Part shown: piece by piece, positions 45,154 to 52,867 of the stretch
Layout of the letters: every line of letters starts with the position of its first letter
Numbering within the stretch: position 1 is the stretch's first letter
Source of the DNA: Dyadobacter fermentans DSM 18053
Lineage (GTDB): Bacteria; Bacteroidota; Bacteroidia; Cytophagales; Spirosomataceae
Reading direction: 5' to 3'
Assembly: GCF_000023125.1 (NCBI RefSeq)
Contig: NC_013037.1
Coordinates: forward strand, 5,372,501 to 5,436,500
DNA: 64,000 nucleotides
Notes under the pieces: model-generated
Told to the model about the DNA's origin: nothing
The model's input: only the letters and a program-made list of their open reading frames with translations
The model's database searches: none
Program-made: the position numbers and the translations under genes

Positions 45154-46520
45154 TAATTTTTAATTACACGGGATTCCGGCGTGGCGACCCCGGCCTGCTT
45201 CGCCAGTTGCACCATCCCGTTCAATATTTCAATTTCCACATCTGACGCCCAGGTCGCGGGCAGCCCGTACACAATCGCGGCCACTTCGCCCTCATACCCG
45301 CCCTCGCGCAGGATGGTCGTACTGGGAATGTACGTCATCACATCATTGGAATAGCCCATCACAAACGTATCCTGACCGAATATTTGCTTCAAATTGATCG
45401 CATAATCCACCACCAGCTCGCCGCCGAGGGTCATGATAGCCTGGTCGCCGAGTTTCCACACCTGCAATGGAAAAGGGTAGGAGGTTTGAAACGGCTTTTT
45501 CTCTTCGATCTGCGCGATCATGCGCTTGGCCCATTTCTGCTGGAAACCGGTTGCTTTTTCGGCCATCGCGGAAAGTTGGGCGCGGGTGGGCGCAGTCGTT
45601 AATGAAAGCGTCACCTCATTGTAAGCCGTCGAAAGCTGCGGTGCCAATGGGTTCATTTCTTCACTCAAAACCCGCTCCACGGCCGCTGCAAGCGTTTTTC
45701 CATATTGAATGGCGAGCGGAACGGTATGCCTCGGTAATGGATTTTGATCCGCCCCCGCACCTTGGAAAAACAATGCGGTAGCACCCGGGTATAGCTTTTC
45801 GAGTTCGATCTGCGCCCAGCCGGGATAGTCGCCCGACCATTGGTAGCCGTCCAAAACAGTAGGATGGCAGGCATAGCCGAATGCGATGGCCATGATTTTC
45901 CCTTTCGCGTCCAGCACTTTCAGCACCGGCACGGCGGGGTCGCCGGGGCCGGTAATTTCGGTAAGCCTTTCCAATGTCGCCGCGTCGTTGTTCCGGCGGT
46001 TCACCTGGAAGCGCGTCACGCCGTTTTTTGCTTCGATCGTCGCCGGTTGCAATGCCTTCAATGCATCGCCAGTCAGCGTTATGATCTGATCGATCAGTTT
46101 GGCCGAGTACTGATCAATTTTCCTTTGGTCGGTTTCGGTTATCGGGTAAATATCCGACAACGCAGCTCCAAGCACGGGGCCGGAGTGCGTGTGCGAACTG
46201 TTGAGAATAATCTGTGCTTTGGAAAGTTTGTAGCGGTCATTGATTTTCGCCCTTAGCTCGTCAGACATTGCCTTTGGAAAGCCCAACAAATCCGTGGTAA
46301 TGAGCACGGCCTGCTTGCCGTTCGCGTCCTGGATCGCCAATGCTTTGGCCCAAAGATCATGCAGCTTGCCCTCCGAAGCGTGCGTGCGCGCCGCGTAACC
46401 GGCCATCCACATCGGTTCAGCGGGCGTTATGGCTATTTTTGCCACACCCGCCTTCCAGCCCTGCGCGAATGCGGGGATGCAGGTCAAAAGCAGGAAAGTC
46501 CATGCGAGGGCTAGCTTCAT
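45153..46520 (-). CDS. Neutral/alkaline ceramidase-like hydrolase
   Basis: A 455-residue exported protein (signal ending CIPAFAQ) matching the N-terminal domain of neutral/alkaline non-lysosomal ceramidase. Motifs include AGVAKIAITPAEPMWMAGYA, the His-rich ILNSSHTHSGP, FGYACHPTVL and YPGATALFFQGAGADQNP, which hold the zinc and active-site residues of that fold. Family enzymes hydrolyse the amide of ceramide. In this operon an amidase acting on an N-acyl amino sugar is an alternative. The C-terminal Ig-like domain of classical ceramidases seems missing. It overlaps the DegT gene by 4 nt. Confidence 0.85.
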   Translation of the reverse strand: MKLALAWTFLLLTCIPAFAQGWKAGVAKIAITPAEPMWMAGYAARTHASEGKLHDLWAKALAIQDANGKQAVLITTDLLGFPKAMSDELRAKINDRYKLSKAQIILNSSHTHSGPVLGAALSDIYPITETDQRKIDQYSAKLIDQIITLTGDALKALQPATIEAKNGVTRFQVNRRNNDAATLERLTEITGPGDPAVPVLKVLDAKGKIMAIAFGYACHPTVLDGYQWSGDYPGWAQIELEKLYPGATALFFQGAGADQNPLPRHTVPLAIQYGKTLAAAVERVLSEEMNPLAPQLSTAYNEVTLSLTTAPTRAQLSAMAEKATGFQQKWAKRMIAQIEEKKPFQTSYPFPLQVWKLGDQAIMTLGGELVVDYAINLKQIFGQDTFVMGYSNDVMTYIPSTTILREGGYEGEVAAIVYGLPATWASDVEIEILNGMVQLAKQAGVATPESRVIKN

Positions 46521-47905
46521 TTTTGTCCTAATGTTTTGATCTTTTCGGCATTCTGATGGATCTTCTCAACGGCCGAAGCGATCGATTTCATGTCGTCTTT
46601 TGTGCCGAGGAGCATGTTTTGGGTGAACCAAACGGCTTCGTTACAAACCTGATCGTTCACCGGACATTTGTTCTGCGCATGATAGCGGTTAATGTCCAGC
46701 TTTTCCTTCGGATACATCCGCTGGTAGTTCTCCGAATCGAATGTGTCTTTCAAATAGGGCTGTGTATTCAAAGGCGTATATCCGCTCGAACACGGAACGC
46801 CTTCTGCCCGCAATGCTTTCAGAAATGCCTCGCGCGGTAATCCTTTGAACCCTTCCTTTTGATAACGGAAAGGAAACAAGTGAAAAGCGCCGCGGGTAAC
46901 TTTGTCGTACAATTTATAAGGCACAATGCCCGAAATATCCTTGATCAGCGATTTGAGGTATTCGGCGTTTTCATTGCGCGTGGTCGTTTGTGCATCGAGG
47001 CGTTTCAGTTGCGCAATGCCGATCGCCGCCTGGTATTCCGAAAACCGCAGCTTAGTGCCCTGCATCACGGCCCCGGTACTGACCGAGCCCACGGCGCTTC
47101 CATAAGGATTACCGAAATTGGTATAGGAAAAACAGAGGTCGATGAAATGGTCGTTGTTACTCACAATCGCGCCGCCTTCGCCGATGGGCAGGTTTTTGGA
47201 GTTTTGAAAACTGAAACAGCCTGCGTCGCCAATGCTGCCGACTTTCTTTTTATCGTATTCTGCCAAATGCGCCTGGCAGGCGTCCTCGATCACGAGTAGT
47301 TTATGCTTTTTGGCAATGGCTATTACACGGTCCATATCCACAGGCAGCCCGAGAATGTGTACGGCCAGGATAGCTTTGGTGCGTGGTGTGATCTTAGCCT
47401 CGATCTTCGCCGGGTCGATCTGGAAAGTTTCGGCATCAATGTCCACGAACACCGGCATGGCGCCATTGGACAGAATGGAAGAAACCGACGCAATGAACGT
47501 GTAAGGCGGCACAAGCACCTCGTCGCCCGCGCCGATACCCATCTGGTGAATGGCGGTTACCAATGCGTTGGTTCCATTCACAACCGCGAGGCATCGCTTC
47601 ACGCCCAAGGCTGCGGCCCATTCCTTTTCAAACCGGGTTACCACATCCGCCCGCGACCAGATGCCGCTCCTCATCACTTCCAGCAATAGTTTCTCGTCCG
47701 TTTCCGGGTTCCATTGCGGCCATATCGGCCATTTCACCTCCGCCCATGCTGACGGCCCGCCCAAAATCGCTGGCACCTGCGCCGACTTTGAAGCGATTGC
47801 CGGCAAGCCGGCCACCGACGACGATGCCAGGGCCACACCCAGCCCCGCCAGTGAGTTCTGTTTCAGAAACGTTCTTCGTGACAGTTTGGAGCTGAATGCT
47901 TGCAT
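46517..47905 (-). CDS. DegT/DnrJ/EryC1/StrS-family PLP aminotransferase with Tat signal
   Basis: A 462-residue PLP enzyme of the sugar aminotransferase family. An N-terminal twin-arginine signal (LSRRTFLKQNSLAGLGVALA) precedes the catalytic domain. Key motifs are NGTNALVTAIHQMGIGAGDEV, VPPYTFIASVSSIL, EDACQAH and FSFQNSKNLPIGEGGA, in which the Lys is the expected PLP lysine. Relatives usually work in the cytoplasm making deoxyamino sugars, so a Tat-exported member is unusual. It is adjacent to a Gfo/Idh/MocA protein and a ceramidase-like hydrolase in the same operon. It may catabolise an amino sugar rather than build one (inference). Confidence 0.87.
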   Translation of the reverse strand: MQAFSSKLSRRTFLKQNSLAGLGVALASSSVAGLPAIASKSAQVPAILGGPSAWAEVKWPIWPQWNPETDEKLLLEVMRSGIWSRADVVTRFEKEWAAALGVKRCLAVVNGTNALVTAIHQMGIGAGDEVLVPPYTFIASVSSILSNGAMPVFVDIDAETFQIDPAKIEAKITPRTKAILAVHILGLPVDMDRVIAIAKKHKLLVIEDACQAHLAEYDKKKVGSIGDAGCFSFQNSKNLPIGEGGAIVSNNDHFIDLCFSYTNFGNPYGSAVGSVSTGAVMQGTKLRFSEYQAAIGIAQLKRLDAQTTTRNENAEYLKSLIKDISGIVPYKLYDKVTRGAFHLFPFRYQKEGFKGLPREAFLKALRAEGVPCSSGYTPLNTQPYLKDTFDSENYQRMYPKEKLDINRYHAQNKCPVNDQVCNEAVWFTQNMLLGTKDDMKSIASAVEKIHQNAEKIKTLGQK

Positions 47906-47938
47906 GGGACAATGGATTTAGGGTTGATTTCGAAAAAT

Positions 47939-48958
47939 CTATTTTTTGCCGGCCTTGGCCAGCACGCTTTCCAGGGTCACGCTTTTGCCGCCCTGGCGCT
48001 TGCTTTCGTGGGCAGCTTCCATGAAAGAAAATATTTCAATGGTCTCTTCGGGTGTAACCGGCACCTCGCCGGTTTTGAAATACTTGATAATATCGACCAA
48101 AAGCGGCTCATAACCACCATAAGGCCCTAAAACTTTGTTGCCATCCTCGGTGAAAACTGTTCCGCCATAGTCGTGCTTGCCCGACCGTGTGCCGCGGAAC
48201 GTACCCGTGCGGCCATCCTCCCAGATGCCCACCACGATATCGGTATTCGGTGTACTCACGCGGGTAACGCTTTTGCAGCCTCGTCCCATCACAGTGTACA
48301 GCGTTTCCACGCCGTGAATGCCGTACCAGAAGAAATCAGGGTGTGTTTTTTCGAAAACGGCCGGACTATACGTATCCGCGCCGAGCACCTTTTTCTTATC
48401 GAGGCTCTCAACTCCTTTGATATACCGGAGCGAGGAAGCTGAGAAAACTGGGATATTGTATTTTTTAGAAGCTTCGAAAATTTTCAGCGTGTCTGAAAGC
48501 GAGGCAGCGACCGGCTTGTCGATAAACATCCGTTTTCCCGCCTTTAAAACTTCCACCGCCTGCTCCAAATGCAGCCGCCCATCGTTCGTTTCGAGCAGGA
48601 TTACATCGGTTTTATCCAGCAGTTCCTTGATCGAACCGACCACCTCGACGCCCATTTTCTTCACGTCCTCGATGTAACCCGGAATGCGTTTCGTGCTCGA
48701 CTCGATGTCCTTGCTGCCGTAAGGATAGGCAGCCACTACTTTGTAACCGTCGTACACGGCATCCGGCTGCGGCGCGTTCAGCGCTTTTGTGAATGCGATC
48801 ACGTGGGAAGTGTCCAAACCGATTATCCCGACCCGCTTGCCATCGGCAGGCCGCGCCAATGCAGGCCGCGCCAATGCAGGCAAATGATTTATCAAACCCA
48901 AGCTGATGCCGGCGGTTGCCGATTGGAAAATAAACTTTCGTCTGCTAAGCGAATGCAT
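47939..48958 (-). CDS. Gfo/Idh/MocA-family oxidoreductase with Tat-type signal
   Basis: A 339-residue protein, first gene of the nine-gene operon. The ATG at 48958 gives a twin-arginine signal (SLSRRKFIFQSATAGIS) and an Ala/Arg/Pro stretch ALARPALARPA. The Rossmann region reads KRVGIIGLDTSHVIAFTKAL and the EKP-like motif is FIDKPVAASLS. A 15-bp tandem duplication (48851-48880) lies exactly in the signal-cleavage region. An upstream in-frame ATG at 49030 lies ahead of the predicted promoter and is rejected. Substrate is unknown. Confidence 0.87.
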   Translation of the reverse strand: MHSLSRRKFIFQSATAGISLGLINHLPALARPALARPADGKRVGIIGLDTSHVIAFTKALNAPQPDAVYDGYKVVAAYPYGSKDIESSTKRIPGYIEDVKKMGVEVVGSIKELLDKTDVILLETNDGRLHLEQAVEVLKAGKRMFIDKPVAASLSDTLKIFEASKKYNIPVFSASSLRYIKGVESLDKKKVLGADTYSPAVFEKTHPDFFWYGIHGVETLYTVMGRGCKSVTRVSTPNTDIVVGIWEDGRTGTFRGTRSGKHDYGGTVFTEDGNKVLGPYGGYEPLLVDIIKYFKTGEVPVTPEETIEIFSFMEAAHESKRQGGKSVTLESVLAKAGKK

Positions 48959-49005
48959 ATGGGAAGTGGAAAAGAGGTTAGGAATAATCAGCCCGTCAAT
49001 GATTT

Positions 49006-49048
49006 CGGGTACGTACCCGTAAATATACACACATATTTTAATTTACAA
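49006..49048 (-). promoter_or_regulatory. Promoter with overlapping CpG-centred operator for the nine-gene operon
   Basis: On the minus strand TTG (49046-49048), 18 nt, TATATTTA (49020-49027, seven of eight positions of TAnnTTTG), then at once the perfect 14-bp palindrome CGGGTACGTACCCG (49006-49019), about where transcription should start. LacI-family operators are palindromes with a central CpG. A LacI-type regulator is encoded at 50201-51259. Confidence 0.6.
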
Positions 49049-49170
49049 CTAATCGCTTGAATTGTTTGAAGGAAATTTTGCGATGTAGATTATTTGAGAA
49101 AGCAAATATGGTTGAAGTGGAAAATGGCGGTGTTGCGGCAGCGCGAATGCGGCATCGGTTTTGTTGTTAC

Positions 49171-49937
49171 ATGCCTGACGGCATTTTCAGAATGGTCCTG
49201 AATATGGTTTTCTACCAGTATTACATGCCTGACGGCATTTGGTAGAATGGCCCTGAATTGGTTTTCTACCAATATTGCATGCCTGACGGCATTTGGTAGA
49301 ATGGTCCTGAATTGGTTTTCTACCAATATTACATGCCTGACGGCATTTAGTTAGAATGGTCCTGAATATGGTTTTCTACCAGTATCACATGCCTGACGGC
49401 ATTTGTTAGAATGGTCCTGAATATGGTTTTCTACCAGTATCACATGCCTGACGGCATTTGTTAGAATGGTCCTGAACATGGTTTTCTACCAGTATTACAT
49501 GCCTGACGGCATTGTTAGAATGGTCCTGAATTGTTTTTCTACCAATATTACATGCCTGACGGCATTTAGTTAGAATGGTCCTCAATATGGTTTTCTACCA
49601 GTATCACATGCCTGACGGCATTTGTTAGAATGGTCCTGAATTGGTTTTCTATCAATGTTACATGCCTGACGGCATTTGGTAGAATGGTCCTGAATTGGTT
49701 TTCTACCAATATTACATGCCTGACGGCATTTGGTAGAATGGTCCTGAATTGATTTTCTACCAATATTACATGCCTGACGGCATTTGGTAGAATGGTCCTG
49801 AATTGGTTTTCTACATGCCTGACGGCATTTGTTAGAATGGTCCTGAATTGATTTTCTACCAATATTACATGCCTGACGGCATTTAGTAGAATAGTCCTGA
49901 ATATGGTTTTCTACCAATATTACATGCCCGGCCGCAT
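49171..49937. repeat. Array of 15 palindromic ~54-bp repeats (REP/BIME-like)
   Basis: Fifteen copies of the core ATGCCTGACGGCAT begin at 49171, 49225, 49279, 49333, 49389, 49444, 49499, 49552, 49608, 49662, 49716, 49770, 49815, 49869 and a degenerate one at 49924. Spacing is mostly 53-56 bp, with one 45-bp unit. Each unit holds two hairpins: TGCC/GGCA around TGAC, and TTGGTAGAA / TTCTACCAA around a 16-nt loop containing GGTCCTGAATTGG. Drift between copies is modest. There are no unique spacers and no cas genes. Confidence 0.92.
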
Positions 49938-50018
49938 TTGGTAGAATGTTGTCTATTCGTATCTATTAATGTGGAATGCTCAGCAGTGCTGTCTTCGTAC
50001 ATCAATAGCAGCATTGCA

Positions 50019-50084
50019 ATCGCGTAGCGATGTAACATTGGTAGCAATAAGAAAATAGCCGACGTATTTTAATTCCGTAGGAAT
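50019..50084. repeat. Two diverged relatives of the array unit, opposite orientation
   Basis: ATCGCGTAGCGAT followed by TGTAACATTGGTAG (50019-50044) and ATTCCGTAGGAAT followed by TGTAACA (50072-50090). The same palindrome-then-TGTAAC tail appears on the minus strand of the 15-copy array, so these face the other way. The rest of 49938-50200 shows nothing else I can support except a short palindrome GAAGGTGGACCTTC near 50173. Confidence 0.6.
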
Positions 50085-50200
50085 GTAACAACAAATCGAA
50101 CGCAACCGACATTCTGTGATGCAATATCGTTCGCACGGTACTAACCGGCCGGAAGCCTGCGAATAGTCTGTGCGAAGGTGGACCTTCTACCTCAGCAGCG

Positions 50201-51259
50201 TCAATTCTGATAAAATGCCTGGTTCTCCTTTGTCACAATATCAATCGGCATGAAATGCGTTTTTTCAACCGGCGCGCCGAGGACGAGCGTCTGGTAGAGC
50301 GCCATGAGCCCGCGGTAGCCTTGTTCTTCGGGTTTGTGGCAGATCAGGAAGTCGATGAGCTCCTTGTTCAGGTAGGTGATGTTTTCTTTTAAATAATCAT
50401 AACCAATGAGCGAAATGTCGGAGCGTTGGGTCTTTTCAAGGAATGCCGCCACAGAGAAAACGCGGGAATTGGTCACGAAAATGGCTTCAATGTCGCCGTG
50501 CTCGTGCAATGCGCGTGTAAGGTCGCGGGTAACGGACAGGCTGTCGGTATCCTTAATATCAATGCGGATGATCTCGATCGGCAGGTTATGGTCCTTAAAA
50601 TAGGAGCGAAAGCCTTCTTCGATTTGCAGGTAATTGTAGCTGTCGGATTCCTTCGAAATGTTCACCACGGCTACCTTATGTTTTTCTTTCAAACGATAGG
50701 TAGAAAGCTTGGCACCCACATAGCCGCTCTGGAACAAATGCGGACCGATGTAGCAGAGATTGTCCTCGTCGGGCACGTCGGAGTCGATGAACACAAACGG
50801 TATTTTTTTCTCCCGGCAGGAACGGATAAACTTCCGGGACTCTTCAATGAACGAAGGGGCCAGCAGCACGCCTTTGAAATGGCCATCGAGAATGGCGGCC
50901 GCCTGCTCATTGAATGACGCAGGATCATTCAGATCGAAGTAAAAAGTGGTAACCTGAATGCCATATTTCTTGATCTCCGAATCGGCCCGGGTAATGCCTT
51001 TCATAGGCGCCTCCCAGAAATCGGTTTCCTCGGAAACGCGCGGAATGAGCACGGCCAGCGAGATGATTTTCTTCGAAGCGAGGCGGCTGGCGAGGATATT
51101 GGGCTGATAATCCAGCTCCTTGATAATGTCGTTGATCTTCTTCTTGGTCTTTTCCGAAACGCCCGAGCGGTTATGCAACACACGGTCGACGGTCGCGATG
51201 GAGACGTTGGCACGGCGGGCGATTTCCTTCACGCCGTAGTAGGTATTTTCTTTTTCCAT
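50201..51259 (-). CDS. LacI-family transcriptional regulator
   Basis: A 352-residue repressor. The N-terminal HTH (YYGVKEIARRANVSIATVDR, with VLHNRSGVSEKTKKKI after it) is the classic LacI DNA-binding region with hinge helix NILASRLASKK. A periplasmic-binding-protein-like ligand domain follows (LAVLIPRVSEETDFW, AIFVTNSRVFSVAAFLEKT, SLIGYDYLKENITYL). It is encoded upstream of the nine-gene operon on the same strand, separated by the repeat array, and probably binds the palindrome at 49006-49019. The inducer is likely an amino sugar phosphate or sugar (inference). Confidence 0.92.
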   Translation of the reverse strand: MEKENTYYGVKEIARRANVSIATVDRVLHNRSGVSEKTKKKINDIIKELDYQPNILASRLASKKIISLAVLIPRVSEETDFWEAPMKGITRADSEIKKYGIQVTTFYFDLNDPASFNEQAAAILDGHFKGVLLAPSFIEESRKFIRSCREKKIPFVFIDSDVPDEDNLCYIGPHLFQSGYVGAKLSTYRLKEKHKVAVVNISKESDSYNYLQIEEGFRSYFKDHNLPIEIIRIDIKDTDSLSVTRDLTRALHEHGDIEAIFVTNSRVFSVAAFLEKTQRSDISLIGYDYLKENITYLNKELIDFLICHKPEEQGYRGLMALYQTLVLGAPVEKTHFMPIDIVTKENQAFYQN

Positions 51260-51445
51260 CCGGAAAAGGGAGGTTATGATATCAGTAGCAAATTGTACGA
51301 TCGGAACAAGGCCGCCTGTAAAACCACGAATAAAAGGGTTTTAGAATTTATTTAACGGTTTTTGTCCAAATTTTTGGCAAATACAATCACACATCCAATA
51401 TTTGTATATATAATCTATTAATTAAATATAGTAAAAGAGTCGGTT

Positions 51446-52654
51446 ATGGCGCTCAATTACATGGCATTGGCCGTTCCACTGTTCCTTTTGCTCATCGGGA
51501 TCGAATATTGGGTGTCGAAGCGCCTTGGGCGGCAGCTGTTCAATTTCAACAGCTCTATTGCCAACATGAATGTCGGTGTTTTAGAGCGGCTGATCGACAT
51601 GTTCACGGCCGGTTCGTTCTTCTTTTTTTATGACTATATCCAAAAAAATTACGGCCTGTTTGAAATCCGGCCGACGTTGCTCGTCTGGATCGCATTGATC
51701 CTCGCCACAGACTTCGTTTGGTATTGGTACCACCGGGCGGGGCACAAAATCAACCTGTTTTGGGGCTTTCACGTGGTGCACCACACGAGCGAAGAGTTCA
51801 ATTACACGGCCGGAACGCGCATCACCATTTTTCAGGCGGTCGTTCGCACGGCATTCTGGTCGGTGCTGCCGCTAATTGGCTTCCCGGCGCCGATGATCAC
51901 TACCATGCTCATCGTCCACGGCCTTTACCCGTTTTTTACGCACACCCAGGTCATCGGCAAGCTCGGCATTCTGGAATACATATTGGTGACACCCTCGCAC
52001 CACCGCGTGCACCATGCGAGCAACGAGGCCTACCTCGACAAGAATTTCGGCGACATGTTTATCATTTGGGATAAGCTTTTCGGCACATTCGAGGAGGAAA
52101 AAGAACAGCCCGTTTTCGGCCTCACCAAGCAGCTCGACAGTTACAGTTTTCTCTGGCAGCATTTCCATTTCCTCGTCGAAATATGGTATGCCGCGCAGCA
52201 GAAAAAGGGCATTGTCGCTAAGCTGAAAGTTATTTTCGGCAGTCCGTCCGACTTCGATCCGGCCGTCCGCAGGATTGTTGAAAAGCGCTTTTTATCCAAA
52301 AACAAGGTACGCGTACGCTCGCAGAAATTCCGGCGCTACGTGCTCGTGCAGTTTGCCATCACGGTGATCACGCTGTTTTTCCTGTTGCTATTCGAGCACC
52401 ACGAAGAAACGTTCTTGCAAGTAATGATGGCGCTCGTCATTTTCGTGACGCTCATCAACTGCGGCGCCATTCTCGAACAGCGGCGCTGGGTTTTCTATCT
52501 GGAATTCGCCCGCGGCGCATTGATCTTTATCACCGCCTACCATTACTTCCCGCATCCGACGGTGCTCTTTCTCATTTGGGCGGTGCTCATCGGTGGCGTG
52601 CTTTACTTTTCGGCTTTGCAAAAACAATATCTACAATCGATCTACGGGCGATAA
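51446..52654 (+). CDS. Sterol desaturase / fatty acid hydroxylase family membrane protein
   Basis: A 402-residue di-iron membrane enzyme. The histidine clusters of the superfamily are all present: HRAGH (96-100), HVVHH (109-113) and HHRVHH (about 190-195). Helices precede and follow (LALILATDFVWYWY, FAITVITLFFLLLF, YFPHPTVLFLIWAVLIGG). Such enzymes hydroxylate or desaturate lipids or carotenoids using O2. It is divergent from the LacI gene by 186 nt of AT-rich DNA. Substrate is unknown. The C-terminal ~150 residues add extra membrane helices beyond the catalytic core. Confidence 0.9.
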   Translation: MALNYMALAVPLFLLLIGIEYWVSKRLGRQLFNFNSSIANMNVGVLERLIDMFTAGSFFFFYDYIQKNYGLFEIRPTLLVWIALILATDFVWYWYHRAGHKINLFWGFHVVHHTSEEFNYTAGTRITIFQAVVRTAFWSVLPLIGFPAPMITTMLIVHGLYPFFTHTQVIGKLGILEYILVTPSHHRVHHASNEAYLDKNFGDMFIIWDKLFGTFEEEKEQPVFGLTKQLDSYSFLWQHFHFLVEIWYAAQQKKGIVAKLKVIFGSPSDFDPAVRRIVEKRFLSKNKVRVRSQKFRRYVLVQFAITVITLFFLLLFEHHEETFLQVMMALVIFVTLINCGAILEQRRWVFYLEFARGALIFITAYHYFPHPTVLFLIWAVLIGGVLYFSALQKQYLQSIYGR

Positions 52655-52742
52655 GTAAAATCGCGAGCCTTGTATTTTTTACATAACAAGTAGCAGTAAT
52701 CCTTAAAAATCGCCCGATTTGTGCAGAATAAATTAACACAGG

Positions 52743-52773
52743 TTGCTTGTTGCTGATTCTGTATTTTACTTTG
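52743..52773 (+). promoter_or_regulatory. Candidate promoter of the second susCD operon
   Basis: TTG (52743-52745), 20 nt, then TTACTTTG (52766-52773, seven of eight positions of TAnnTTTG), about 95 nt before the SusC start. The same TTTG-N20-TTACTTTG layout occurs upstream of the sulfatase at 60070. Confidence 0.4.
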
Positions 52774-52867
52774 CCTATATATTTAATAGGATTTATAGTT
52801 TTATATCAAAGCACATTTACAACCACCATTTCCCCGCTGCCACGCCCCAGCCCATTTACTAATCGCT

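Noticed and set aside
49090..49917. Minus-strand open frames made of 18-residue repeats such as VENQFRTILPNAVRHV
   Set aside because: The frames are produced by a 54-bp non-coding palindromic repeat. They change phase between copies (53-56-bp spacing) and lack a real start context or variable coding signal.
49171..49937. A CRISPR array
   Set aside because: Units are contiguous ~54-bp repeats with no unique spacers, and there is no cas gene nearby.
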